DNA from: Micromonospora parva
Lineage (GTDB): Bacteria; Actinomycetota; Actinomycetes; Mycobacteriales; Micromonosporaceae
Assembly: GCF_000718515.1 (NCBI RefSeq)
Contig: NZ_JNZS01000010.1
Coordinates: forward strand, 62,001-126,000
Length of the DNA: 64,000 nucleotides
Direction of reading: 5' to 3'
Part shown: positions 1 through 7,980 of the stretch, in pieces
Numbering within the stretch: position 1 is the stretch's first letter
How the letters are laid out: each line of letters opens with the position of its first letter
Translations under genes and position numbers: made by a program
Notes under the pieces: model-generated
The model's database searches: none
Told to the model about the DNA's origin: nothing
The model's input: the letters and a program-made list of their open reading frames with translations, nothing else

Positions 1-103
1 CCTCCTGACGATCAGGTGGTCACCATTGTTTCCTGTGCCGCGCCGACCGGGCCGGTCGGGGGTCACCGTGCGTGCGGTCAGCGGCCGTCGCCGCCGATGC
101 TGG
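1..103. other. left-edge flank, no gene seen
   Basis: Short stretch between the window edge and the stop codon of the first minus-strand gene. I see no start codon with a Shine-Dalgarno site, no tRNA-like fold and no clear hairpin here. It may hold the end of a neighbouring transcript outside the window. Confidence 0.4.
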
Positions 104-910
104 TCAGACCGATCGCCAGTCGTCGTTCGGCAACGCCGCGGCCTGGGGGCCCATCAGCAACATGCCCCCGTCGACCGGCCAGGACGCGCCGGTGACGTAG
201 CTGGCGGCGGGGGAGGCGAGCAACGCGACCACGGCGGCCACCTCCCGGGCGTCGCCGGGCCGACCCACCGGCACGCCGGGCCGTTCCTGGGTGAACGGGT
301 CGACGTCCTCCTGACCGGTCATCGGGGTGGCGATCTCGCCCGGGGCGACGGCGTTGACGGTGATCCCGTCGGCGGCCAACTCCTGGGCCATCACCCGGGT
401 CAGCAGCCCGAGCCCGCCCTTCGCGGCGCAGTACGCGGCGGAGCCCACCCGGGGCGCGTGCTCGTGCACGCTGGTGATGTTGATGATCCGCCCGCCGGTG
501 CCGGCGGCCCGCATCCGTCGCGCGGCCCGCTGGGCGCACAGGAAGGGCGCGTCCAGGTCGACGGCGAGCACCTCGCGCCACTGTTCCCACCCGGTGTCGA
601 CGAACGGGGTGGAGGCCCCGACGCCGGCGTTGTTGACCAGCACCCCGATGCCGCCGAGCCGGTCGGCCAGCTCGTCCACCACCGCCGCCGCGTCCGGCAG
701 TCGGGTCAGGTCCACCTCGGCGAGCTCGCAGCGCCGGCCCGTCGCGCGGACCTCGGTGGCTGTCCGCTCGGCGCCGTCGGGATCGCCGTACCAGGTGATG
801 CCGATCTCGAAGCCGGCCGTGGCCAGCGCCACCGCGCAGGCCTTGCCGATGCCGGAGTCCGCGCCGGTGACGACCGCGATCCTCGGGTAGTTCTCGTATC
901 GCTGCGGCAT
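104..910 (-). CDS. SDR family NAD(P)-dependent oxidoreductase
   Basis: 268 aa classical short-chain dehydrogenase/reductase. The N-terminal Rossmann motif TGADSGIG is at residues 15-22, the NNAG motif at 93-96, and the catalytic triad is S147-Y160-K164 (in ITSV...YCAAK). The C-terminal 'WPVDGG' matches the usual end of the family. Length is normal. The substrate cannot be read from sequence; glucose/ribitol-dehydrogenase-like members look similar. The ATG at 910 follows a TAGTGC box by 6 bases, so the transcript is probably leaderless. It is divergent from the MBL-fold gene, with 79 bp between the start codons. Confidence 0.9.
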   Translation of the reverse strand: MPQRYENYPRIAVVTGADSGIGKACAVALATAGFEIGITWYGDPDGAERTATEVRATGRRCELAEVDLTRLPDAAAVVDELADRLGGIGVLVNNAGVGASTPFVDTGWEQWREVLAVDLDAPFLCAQRAARRMRAAGTGGRIINITSVHEHAPRVGSAAYCAAKGGLGLLTRVMAQELAADGITVNAVAPGEIATPMTGQEDVDPFTQERPGVPVGRPGDAREVAAVVALLASPAASYVTGASWPVDGGMLLMGPQAAALPNDDWRSV

Positions 911-916
911 GCTGGC

Positions 917-922
917 GCACTA
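917..922 (-). promoter_or_regulatory. leaderless -10 box (TAGTGC) of the SDR gene
   Basis: TAGTGC on the minus strand lies exactly 6 bases before the ATG at 910, placing the transcription start at or next to the start codon. There is no Shine-Dalgarno sequence in front of this ATG. Confidence 0.5.
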
Positions 923-977
923 CCCCGGCAGCGCCGGCCCAACCGCCACAGGCACCCGGACCGCTCTGCCGGCGGCG

Positions 978-983
978 TACGGT
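978..983 (+). promoter_or_regulatory. leaderless -10 box (TACGGT) of the MBL-fold gene
   Basis: TACGGT sits 6 bases before the ATG at 990 and there is no ribosome binding site. This supports ATG 990 over the upstream in-frame codon near 909. Confidence 0.5.
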
Positions 984-989
984 CGCCTG

Positions 990-1592
990 ATGCGTATCAC
1001 CCGGTTCACCCACGCCTGTGTCCGCATCGAGCACGAGGGCGGGGTGCTGGTCGTCGACCCGGGGACGTGGAGCGAGCCGAGTGCCCTGGTCGGCGCGGAC
1101 GCAGTCCTGGTCACCCACGAGCACACCGACCACGTGGACGTGTTGCGGCTCGCCGGTCTCGGTGTCCCCGTGTACGCCCCGGAGGGTGCCCAACTGCCGG
1201 ATCTCGCCCCGCTGCCGGTGACCCGGGTCCGCGCGGGCCAGCGGTTCACGGCGGCCGGCATGTCGGTCAGCGCGCACGGTGGACGGCACGCCGCGATCCA
1301 CGAGGGGCAGCCCGACTGCCCGAACCTCGGCTACCTGATCGCTGATCACCTCTATCACCCGGGTGACGCGTTGCACGTGCCGGACGAGCCGGTGCACACG
1401 GTGCTCGTCCCGGCCCAGGGGTCCTGGCTGCGCCTCGACGAGGCGATCCGATTCGCCGGCGCGGTGGGCGCGACGGCGGCGTACCCGGTCCACGACGCGC
1501 AGCTCAACGACCGTGGCCTGGCCAGCGTCGCCGGCTGGTTCGGCGAGACGATCCCCGGTTACCGTCACCTGATGCCCGGCGACACCGCCTGA
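990..1592 (+). CDS. MBL-fold metal-dependent hydrolase (UlaG-like)
   Basis: 200 aa, single metallo-beta-lactamase fold. The metal motif T-H43-E-H45-T-D47-H48 is intact, and further His residues (GGRHA, VHD) fit the second half of the site. It is short and has no extra domain, resembling the UlaG-like/'MBL fold metallo-hydrolase' group of actinobacteria. The start was chosen at 990 because of the leaderless promoter; the upstream in-frame extension is low-complexity and lacks family features. The 3' end overlaps the convergent B3/4-domain gene by 28 bp. The substrate is unknown. Confidence 0.85.
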   Translation: MRITRFTHACVRIEHEGGVLVVDPGTWSEPSALVGADAVLVTHEHTDHVDVLRLAGLGVPVYAPEGAQLPDLAPLPVTRVRAGQRFTAAGMSVSAHGGRHAAIHEGQPDCPNLGYLIADHLYHPGDALHVPDEPVHTVLVPAQGSWLRLDEAIRFAGAVGATAAYPVHDAQLNDRGLASVAGWFGETIPGYRHLMPGDTA

Positions 1593-2305
1593 CCTCTGTC
1601 GTCACCGGCCGTCGGAGTGCGGAATCGGGGCGCGGCTCTGGTGAGCACCGCGGCGGCCGTGGGGGCGGACCACTCGTCGGTCAGCTCGGTCACGAGGTCG
1701 GCGACCAGCCGGGTCACCGCCGGCTCGGCGCCCGGATGCAGCGCCTCGGCGACGATCAGCACCGACGAGGTGCCCGCCCGCACGGCCGACCAGCCGCTCT
1801 GCCGGTTCGTCCACCGTCGGGCGTGCGCCCGCCCGACGGAGTCGACGAAGGTCACCTCGCCCGGCTCGGGATGCTCGGTGTCGCCCGCGAAGCTCAGGTA
1901 CGGCTCGTCGCCGTGCGCCGGCCGGACCACCAGGTCGCCGTCGACCCGCTCCAGGTCGAGCGCGGCGACCGGGATGGCGTACGCGGCCGAGACGGCGTTG
2001 CACAGGTCGACGAGCGGGTGCACCCGGGGCAGTTCGCCGTCCAGGCGCAGCCGGCGCAGCAGCGCCTCGGCGGCGCACCGGTACCTGGTGGGCCGCAGGC
2101 CCATCGCCGCGTACGCCCGCCGCCAGGCCTGGATCTCCGGGAACCCGCTCTCGGGCCCGGCGGCCAACCGCCGCCGGGCCTCGGTGAGGTAGCTGGCCGC
2201 GTGTCGGGTCACGTCGGCGGTGGCGGTGATTCCGGAGGCCAGCACCACCCCGGCGATCAGATCGGGGTACGCGTCGCGAAGCTGTGGGGAGTGTTCGAAC
2301 TGCAC
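1565..2305 (-). CDS. B3/B4 tRNA-binding-domain protein
   Basis: 246 aa stand-alone protein with the B3/4 domain known from the beta subunit of phenylalanyl-tRNA synthetase. Typical segments are GLRPTRYRCAAEALLRR, 'LVDLCNAVSAAYAIPVAALD' and the C-terminal TSSVLIVAEAL. Free-standing members are thought to act in editing or amino acid/tRNA recognition, but the role of this one is not known. GTG start at 2305 with AGGA 5 bases upstream. It begins only 7 bp after the LysE-like gene stop, so the two are probably co-transcribed: an exporter together with a possible amino-acid or tRNA-sensing protein. Confidence 0.8.
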   Translation of the reverse strand: MQFEHSPQLRDAYPDLIAGVVLASGITATADVTRHAASYLTEARRRLAAGPESGFPEIQAWRRAYAAMGLRPTRYRCAAEALLRRLRLDGELPRVHPLVDLCNAVSAAYAIPVAALDLERVDGDLVVRPAHGDEPYLSFAGDTEHPEPGEVTFVDSVGRAHARRWTNRQSGWSAVRAGTSSVLIVAEALHPGAEPAVTRLVADLVTELTDEWSAPTAAAVLTRAAPRFRTPTAGDDRGQAVSPGIR

Positions 2306-2312
2306 TGTGGTC

Positions 2313-2924
2313 CTATCGTTCGGTGAGGGCGAGGGTCACGCCGAGCGCGACGAACGTGCCGGCGGCGGATCGGCGCAGCCAGTCGGTGACCCGGGGTCGG
2401 GTCAGCACCCGGTCGCGGACCCGGGCCGCGAAGACGCCGTAGCCGCTGAACACCACGAAGGTGAGCAGCATGAACACCGCCCCGCAGCCGAGCATCGCGC
2501 GGGTCGAGCCCGGTGCCGTGGTGTCCACGAACTGCGGCAGGAACGCGACGAAGAACAGCGTCGGCTTCGGGTTGAGCAGGTTGACCAGCACCCCGGAGAC
2601 GATCACCCGCAGCGCCGGGCGGGGCGGGGCGTCGGTGGTCACGGCGAAGGCGTCCCGATCGCGGGCGATGGACCAGGCGAGGTAGAGCAGGTAGCCGACG
2701 CCGAGATAGCGGACGGTCTCGAACGCCGCCGCGCTGGTCTGCATCAGCGCGGCCAGCCCGGTCATCGCGGCCAGCAGGTGCGGCAACGTGCCCAGCGTGC
2801 AGGCGAACGCGGCGAGCACCCCGGCCCGGGCGCCCCGGGACAGCCCGGCGGAGAGCGTGAAGATCACCCCGGTGCCGGGGGTGACCACCACGATCAGAGT
2901 GGTGATCAGGAACGGGATGGTCAC
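2313..2924 (-). CDS. LysE-family amino acid exporter
   Basis: 203 aa integral membrane protein with about six hydrophobic segments. It has the LysE/RhtB signature near the start (TPGTGVIFTLSAG) and the mid-protein 'NLLNPKPTLFFVAFLPQF', which is highly typical. It probably exports an amino acid or derivative. I chose GTG 2924 over an ATG further upstream because GGAGG precedes it with 6-base spacing. It is divergent from a MocR-type regulator, and regulator/exporter pairs of this kind usually respond to the transported compound; that link is inferred. Confidence 0.88.
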   Translation of the reverse strand: MTIPFLITTLIVVVTPGTGVIFTLSAGLSRGARAGVLAAFACTLGTLPHLLAAMTGLAALMQTSAAAFETVRYLGVGYLLYLAWSIARDRDAFAVTTDAPPRPALRVIVSGVLVNLLNPKPTLFFVAFLPQFVDTTAPGSTRAMLGCGAVFMLLTFVVFSGYGVFAARVRDRVLTRPRVTDWLRRSAAGTFVALGVTLALTER

Positions 2925-2943
2925 GGTCGTCCTCCGGCGGAGT

Positions 2944-2976
2944 TGGCAGGTCTGGCTCCTGCTCACTCTGCTGCCA
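2944..2976. promoter_or_regulatory. inverted repeat between LysE-like and MocR-like genes
   Basis: TGGCAG at 2944-2949 and CTGCCA at 2971-2976 form a 6-bp inverted repeat with a 21-bp spacer in the 62-bp divergent intergenic region. It covers the promoter positions of both genes, so it is a candidate operator for the MocR-type regulator. Six-base arms are weak evidence on their own. Confidence 0.3.
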
Positions 2977-2986
2977 CAATGGTCCG

Positions 2987-4459
2987 ATGGGCAGAGCCAA
3001 ACCGACGGCGTCCGAGAGGTCCATATCGGCCGGGTCCGACTTCCTGCACCTGACCATCGCCGACGCGGCGCCGGGCGGGCGCGCCGACTGGCTGACCGAC
3101 CGGCTGCGCCAGGCCATCGCCGACGGTCGGGTGCCGGTCGGTGACCGACTGCCCCCGACCCGGGTGCTCGCCGCCGACCTCGGCGTCTCCCGGGGCGTGG
3201 TCACCGAGGCGTACCAGCGGCTGACCGAGGAGGGGCACGTCGCCGGTCGGGGCCGCGCCGGCACCGTGGTCGTCGCCGCGCCGGCCGCGCCCACCCCCGC
3301 CCCGGCCGCCGCGCCGGCACCGGTCGCGACCTTCCCACCGGCACCGGGCACCGACATCTTCGACGCGGTACGCGCGGCGCCCGCGACGATCGACCTGACG
3401 CCCGGCGTACCCGACCTGGCCGCTTTTCCCCGCACGGACTGGCTACGCGCCGAACGGACAGTGCTGCGCCGCCTCGCCGCGGCCGACCTCGGCTACGGCG
3501 ACCCCTGCGGCACGCCCGCGCTCCGGCAGGCCGTCGCCGCCTGGCTGGCCCGCAACCGTGGCATCAGCGTCGACCCCGCCGAGGTGATCATCGTGGCCGG
3601 CGTCTCGCAGGCGCTCGGGCTGCTCGCCCAGGCGCTCACCGCGGCCGGCGTCGACCGGATCGCGGTCGAGGACCCGGGCTCGCTCGGAGTGCGCCAGCAC
3701 CTGAACAACTGGCGGATGGCCACTCCGCCGATCACCGTCGACGACGCCGGCCTGCGGGTCGACGACCTGGCCGCCAGCGGCGCACCGGCGGTGATGCTCA
3801 CCCCCGCGCACCAGTTCCCGACCGGCGTGGTGCTCGACGGTGACCGCCGCCGCCACCTCGTCGCCTGGGCGCGGGCCGGCGGCCTGATCATCGAGGACGA
3901 CTACGACGCCGAGCACCGCTACGACCGCCCCCCGGTGCCGGCGCTGCGCGGCCTGCTGTCCGAGCAGGTCTGCTACGCCGGCAGTGTCTCCAAACTGCTC
4001 GCCCCCGCCCTGCGGGTCGGCTGGCTGCTCGTGCCCCCGCGACTGCGCGACGCGGTGGTGGCCGCCAAGCGCAACGCCGACCTGGGCAACGCCGTGCTGC
4101 CGCAACTGGTGCTGGCGGAGTTGATGACCTCCGGTGCCTTCGAACGACACCTGCGGCTGCTGCGCCGCCGACACATCCGCCGACGGGACGCCATGATCGC
4201 CGCGCTGGCCCGCGCACTGCCGTCCGCGACGGTGCACGGCGCCGCCGCCGGTCTGCACCTGATGATCACGCTGGACGACGCGGTGGTCGACACCGAGTTG
4301 GCGGCGGCGACGCTGGCCCGGGGGGTGAAGGTGCAACCCCTGTCCTGGCACTGCCAGCGGCCCTACCGGCCGGGCCTGGTGCTCGGCTACGCGGCCCGTA
4401 CGCCCACCGAGATCGACGACGGCGTCGCCGCCCTCGCCGCCGCGCTCGGCTCCGGCTAG
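2987..4459 (+). CDS. MocR/PdxR-type GntR regulator with aminotransferase domain
   Basis: 490 aa. The N-terminal GntR winged helix spans about residues 30-100 (LPPTRVLAADLGVSRGVV). An Ala/Pro-rich linker follows at about 100-125, then a fold-type I aminotransferase domain to the end. The PLP lysine is K336 in the motif SVSKLLAPALRVGW, and the PLP-phosphate region looks complete. Known members (PdxR, GabR) sense PLP or an amine substrate and regulate the divergent gene. Here the neighbour is a LysE-type exporter rather than pdxST, suggesting an amino-acid exporter switch. ATG 2987 lies 6 bases after CACAAT, a weak leaderless box. Confidence 0.88.
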   Translation: MGRAKPTASERSISAGSDFLHLTIADAAPGGRADWLTDRLRQAIADGRVPVGDRLPPTRVLAADLGVSRGVVTEAYQRLTEEGHVAGRGRAGTVVVAAPAAPTPAPAAAPAPVATFPPAPGTDIFDAVRAAPATIDLTPGVPDLAAFPRTDWLRAERTVLRRLAAADLGYGDPCGTPALRQAVAAWLARNRGISVDPAEVIIVAGVSQALGLLAQALTAAGVDRIAVEDPGSLGVRQHLNNWRMATPPITVDDAGLRVDDLAASGAPAVMLTPAHQFPTGVVLDGDRRRHLVAWARAGGLIIEDDYDAEHRYDRPPVPALRGLLSEQVCYAGSVSKLLAPALRVGWLLVPPRLRDAVVAAKRNADLGNAVLPQLVLAELMTSGAFERHLRLLRRRHIRRRDAMIAALARALPSATVHGAAAGLHLMITLDDAVVDTELAAATLARGVKVQPLSWHCQRPYRPGLVLGYAARTPTEIDDGVAALAAALGSG

Positions 4460-4486
4460 GACCACCCGTCCACCGTGCTCGCCGCG

Positions 4487-4492
4487 TACCCT
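4487..4492 (+). promoter_or_regulatory. leaderless -10 box (TACCCT)
   Basis: TACCCT followed by 6 bases and GTG 4499, without a ribosome binding site. It selects GTG 4499 as start of the AraC-like gene rather than GTG 4475. Confidence 0.5.
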
Positions 4493-4498
4493 TCGCCC

Positions 4499-5209
4499 GT
4501 GGGACTGCGGTTCGAGACGCGCGGGTCCGACTCGCCCTGGGTCGACACCGTGTGGACCTGCACGAGCGAGCAGGTCACCGCGATGACCTCCGTCGCGGGG
4601 GTGCGGTGGGGCCTGGTGTTCTGGCAACAGGCTGGCCGGTCGTACGCCGGCATCACCGGTCCCGAGACCCGCACCGGCACAGCGTCGGTGCCGGAGGGCG
4701 CGACCTTCACCGGCATCGACTTCGTCGTGGGCACCTCGCTGCGGGCCGTGCCCACGACGGCGCTGGTCGACGGCGGCATCGAGCTCCCCGACACCACGCA
4801 CCGGACGTTTCGGCTGGACGGCACGCGCTGGGAGACGCCCGGCCCCGACGACGCCGAAGCCCTGGTCGCCGGGCTCGTCCGGGCCGGGACCGTGGTCGGT
4901 GACCCGCTCGTCGCCGAGCTACTGCGGGGTCACCGCCCGGCCGTCTCGGAGCGCACCGTCGAACGCCGGTTCCGCGCCGCGACGGGACTGACGCGCGGCG
5001 CGGTCCGGCAGATCGAGCGGGCCCGCGGGGCGGCAGAGCTGCTGGCTGGCGGCGACCCGGTCGCCGACGTGGTCGCCAAGCTCGACTACTTCGACGAGCC
5101 GCATCTGGCCCGGGCGCTGCGCTCCTACGTCGGACGCACCGTCCGGCAGTTGCGCGAGGGCAGCGTCGGCGCCATAGCCCTCGACCTGGGTCAGCGCTTG
5201 ACGTCGTAG
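4499..5209 (+). CDS. AraC-type helix-turn-helix protein
   Basis: 236 aa from GTG 4499. The N-terminal part (about 1-130) is a small sensory domain starting GLRFETRGSDSPWVDTVW. The C-terminal about 85 residues form an AraC-type double helix-turn-helix (VSERTVERRFRAATGLTRG, then AELLAGGDPVADVVAKLDYFDEPHLARALRSYVGRT), as in known AraC proteins, with the second helix pattern 'F.DEPHL.RAL'. Probably a transcription factor for small-molecule response. It overlaps the convergent DHFR-like gene by 19 bp, which is unusual for a regulator of that gene. The ligand is unknown. Confidence 0.8.
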   Translation: MGLRFETRGSDSPWVDTVWTCTSEQVTAMTSVAGVRWGLVFWQQAGRSYAGITGPETRTGTASVPEGATFTGIDFVVGTSLRAVPTTALVDGGIELPDTTHRTFRLDGTRWETPGPDDAEALVAGLVRAGTVVGDPLVAELLRGHRPAVSERTVERRFRAATGLTRGAVRQIERARGAAELLAGGDPVADVVAKLDYFDEPHLARALRSYVGRTVRQLREGSVGAIALDLGQRLTS

Positions 5210-5769
5210 ATCAACTTGAGGATCCCGTTCGAATAGCTCTCCGACTCCCGCAGCGTCAGCATGTTCTTTTCTCGGTCGGCCCGGCCGAACAGGCTCTTAC
5301 CAGCACCGAGCAGCACCGGGAAGACGAGCAGGTTGTACTGGTCGATCAGACCCTCATCGGACAGCCGCCGGGCCAGCTCCGCGCTCCCGTGGATGAAAAT
5401 CGCGCCGCCATCGCCCTGCTTGAGGGCGGCGACGTCCCCTGTCGAGCGCAGAATCGTCGTCGGCCCCCACCCGTCGACGAGCGCGTCGCCGGACAGCTTG
5501 CTCGACACCACGTACTTGGGCAGCTCCTTGTAGCTGGCGTGGTCCTCCGAGCCGGGCCAGACCGGCGCGAACGCCTCGTAGCTGCGACGGCCGAACATCA
5601 GCGCTGTCGTGTCAGCGAGCTCCTCGCCCTTCAGCGACCAGGCCTCCGGGACGAACTCGAGGTCCTTGAACACCCAACCGCCGCTGCGGTGCTCCTCGCC
5701 CGGCCCGCCGCCGGGCGAGTCCACCACGCCGTCGAGCGACATGAAACCGGTGTAGACCAGGTCGCGCAT
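5191..5769 (-). CDS. dihydrofolate reductase family protein (RibD C-terminal-like)
   Basis: 192 aa. It begins MRDLVYTGFMSLDGVV and contains LMFGRRSYEAFAPVWP and FIHGSAELARRL, the pattern of the RibD-C/DHFR-like family widespread in actinobacteria (YwjB/YyaP group). These proteins bind NADPH. Most have no proven substrate and are not the folate-pathway enzyme. A strong Shine-Dalgarno (GGAGGAG, 8 bases before ATG 5769) fixes the start, and a TAGCGT -10-like box lies about 30 bases further up. Convergent and overlapping with the AraC-like gene. Confidence 0.85.
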   Translation of the reverse strand: MRDLVYTGFMSLDGVVDSPGGGPGEEHRSGGWVFKDLEFVPEAWSLKGEELADTTALMFGRRSYEAFAPVWPGSEDHASYKELPKYVVSSKLSGDALVDGWGPTTILRSTGDVAALKQGDGGAIFIHGSAELARRLSDEGLIDQYNLLVFPVLLGAGKSLFGRADREKNMLTLRESESYSNGILKLIYDVKR

Positions 5770-5898
5770 TGTGGTGTCTCCTCCTGCTCGAGCGGGCTGC
5801 CGGGTCCACGCTAGATCGCGACTGCGGCGTTGTCTTGGATGAAAACGACAGCGGGTGGTGCCGTGATCGGGCCTGGGGCCGACCGGGCAACTGACCGG

Positions 5899-7320
5899 TC
5901 AGCCCAGGAACAGCTGGACGAGCACCAGCACGGCGAGCAGCGCCGGCCCCCGTGAGCCCTGCCGCAGCAGGTCGACCGGGATCATCCCGAACGGCGTGTT
6001 CACCGTCGCGCCGCCGTAGTTGATCGGCGGGCGGGTGCCGGCGCGGAACGCGGCAGCCACCACCCCGAGCGCCAGCGTGGGCGCCAGCCAGGGCGGCCCC
6101 GGGTCGACGGTCGGCAGGGTCAGCAACCACCACAGGCCCGCGCCGACGGCCGGCACCACCACGTGGATCCCGCGCAGCAGGTTGTCGCTGCCGCCGAGCG
6201 CCCGGCGCAGCCCGGGTGAGCGGCTGACCGCCCGCAGACCGCCGGTCAGCCGGTCGGCGGCGAGGTAGGCGAACACCACCTGCGCGGCCCCCGCCAACCC
6301 GGGCAGGGCGAGCGCCGCCGCGTACTGCACCCCGAGCAGCGCCGCCCAGATCAGCACGGCGCTCGGGTGGCGGCGCAGCCGGCGTACGTCGGCCTGCAGC
6401 AGCGCCCACCAGCCGGGGCCCGGAAGGAACCGGCGGCTGCGCACCCGGCCGATCCGGCGCCAGCGGCGGCTCTCCACCAGGCCGGCGAGCAGGCTCGGGT
6501 CCAGCAGGATCGTGGCCGTGGCGGCGGCGTTGGCGAACTGCGCGCCGGTGGTCAGCGAGGCCCGGTCGACCCGGGGGAGCGCGCGTACCGCGAGGACCGT
6601 GCCCACGACCGCGAGGGGCACCGCGACGGCGACCAGCGCGACGGTCGGCGTCGTCGCCGGCCGGGGCAGCCCGTCGCCGAGGCGACCCACGAGCACCACC
6701 ACCGTGGTGATCACGGCCGCCGCCGCCATCGGCACCGCCCCGGCCACCGTCGGCCAGCGTCGCCCCGACCGGCTGCTCTGGGCGACGACGCTGAGCGCCA
6801 ACGCGGCCACGCCCCACCCCGCGCCGGCCGCCGCCGCCCAGCCCAGCGCGGCCGGTTCGCCGACCCCGGCCAGCGCCGCCACGGCCACGGCGAGCGCTGC
6901 GGTGCCGGTCGCCGCGCCCACCAGCAGCAGCACGAAGCGCGGCGCCAGCCAGGCCCGCCGGTCGATGGGCGCGCTGGTCGCCCAGCTCTGCGTGGCCGGG
7001 GTGACCAGCAGCGGCCCCAGCGCCCGCAGGCCCCGCCAGGCGAGCCCCGCGCCGGCCAGCAGCGCGGCGACCGCCAGCCACCACCGCACCCCCGGCTCGG
7101 CCTGCCCCACGGTGGGGGAGTCCAGCAGGTTGCGGCTGGCGCTGACCGCGAACCAGCCGTACATGCCCACGAACAGGACAATGACGTACGCGTCACCGAG
7201 CACGTCGCCGAGGGAATGGTCGTGGTGTCGACTGCGGGCCCGGCGCAGGCGCGTCCGCACCTGCCGGGCGGTGGGCACTCCGGCCGGCGCGTCGGCGACG
7301 GTGGCCGGTGCGGCGGTCAC
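5899..7320 (-). CDS. ABC exporter permease (multi-spanning membrane protein)
   Basis: 473 aa, strongly hydrophobic with about ten predicted spans; the N-terminal 45 residues are Ala/Arg-rich and cytosolic (RTRLRRARSRHH). No ATP-binding motifs. The GTG start at 7320 overlaps the stop of the ATPase gene upstream (GTGA), so the two are translationally coupled and form one transporter. The family is too divergent to name; the ATPase/permease arrangement fits ABC-2-type export. An in-frame upstream extension to 7434 would lie inside the ATPase gene and was rejected. Confidence 0.75.
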   Translation of the reverse strand: MTAAPATVADAPAGVPTARQVRTRLRRARSRHHDHSLGDVLGDAYVIVLFVGMYGWFAVSASRNLLDSPTVGQAEPGVRWWLAVAALLAGAGLAWRGLRALGPLLVTPATQSWATSAPIDRRAWLAPRFVLLLVGAATGTAALAVAVAALAGVGEPAALGWAAAAGAGWGVAALALSVVAQSSRSGRRWPTVAGAVPMAAAAVITTVVVLVGRLGDGLPRPATTPTVALVAVAVPLAVVGTVLAVRALPRVDRASLTTGAQFANAAATATILLDPSLLAGLVESRRWRRIGRVRSRRFLPGPGWWALLQADVRRLRRHPSAVLIWAALLGVQYAAALALPGLAGAAQVVFAYLAADRLTGGLRAVSRSPGLRRALGGSDNLLRGIHVVVPAVGAGLWWLLTLPTVDPGPPWLAPTLALGVVAAAFRAGTRPPINYGGATVNTPFGMIPVDLLRQGSRGPALLAVLVLVQLFLG

Positions 7321-7940
7321 TTGCCGATCTCGATGCGCTCGTCGACCACCGCGTCGATCAGCTCCGGGTCGTGCGAGGCCAGCAGCACGGCCACGCCCGC
7401 CGCCCGTTCCCGCAGCAGGCGGTCGGCGAGCCACTGCCGCCCGCGGACGTCCAACCGCTGCTCGGGCTCGTCCAGGATCAGCACCCGGCGTGGGCGGACG
7501 AAGCAGGACGCCAGCGCCAACCGGCGGCGCTGCCCGCTGGACAGCGTCACCGGCAACTGGTCGCGGGCCGCCTCCAGACCCAGCTCGGCGAGGACTTCCC
7601 CGACCGGTTCGGCGTCACCCCCGTGGGCGTACGCGACCAGCTCCAGGTGCTCGACCACCGACAGGTCGGGGAAGAAGTCGATGTCGTCCAGGGCCGCCGC
7701 CACCAGCGCCCGCACCTGAGGGTCGGTCTCGTCGGCCCGGCGGCCCTGCACCAGCACCTCACCCGCGTCCGGCCGGTCGGCGCCGACGACACAGCGCAGC
7801 AGGGTGGTCTTCCCGCTGCCGTTGGGGCCCAGCACCACCGCGATCCGGCCCGCCGGGAGCGTGAAGCTCACCTCGTCGAGCACCACCAGGTCGCCGAAAT
7901 TGCGGCTGAGTCCCCGTACCGAGAGCGCGTCCACGATCAC
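7317..7940 (-). CDS. ABC transporter ATP-binding protein
   Basis: 207 aa, complete and catalytically competent by sequence: Walker A GPNGSGKTT (38-46), signature LSSGQRRRLALA, Walker B VLILDEP, and H-loop 'LLASHDPELID'. It is short, single-domain, and most like exporter ATPases. It is coupled by a GTGA overlap to the permease gene downstream. The start is uncertain between GTG 7940 and GTG 7934; an upstream TTG at 7970 is less likely. It lies 40 bp after the STAND gene stop, so it may belong to the same transcript. Contrast with the degenerate ABC-like gene at 13399-14031. Confidence 0.85.
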   Translation of the reverse strand: MIVDALSVRGLSRNFGDLVVLDEVSFTLPAGRIAVVLGPNGSGKTTLLRCVVGADRPDAGEVLVQGRRADETDPQVRALVAAALDDIDFFPDLSVVEHLELVAYAHGGDAEPVGEVLAELGLEAARDQLPVTLSSGQRRRLALASCFVRPRRVLILDEPEQRLDVRGRQWLADRLLRERAAGVAVLLASHDPELIDAVVDERIEIGK

Positions 7941-7980
7941 AGAGTCTCGCAGAGCGGTGCCACCGACCAACCCGAGCGAC

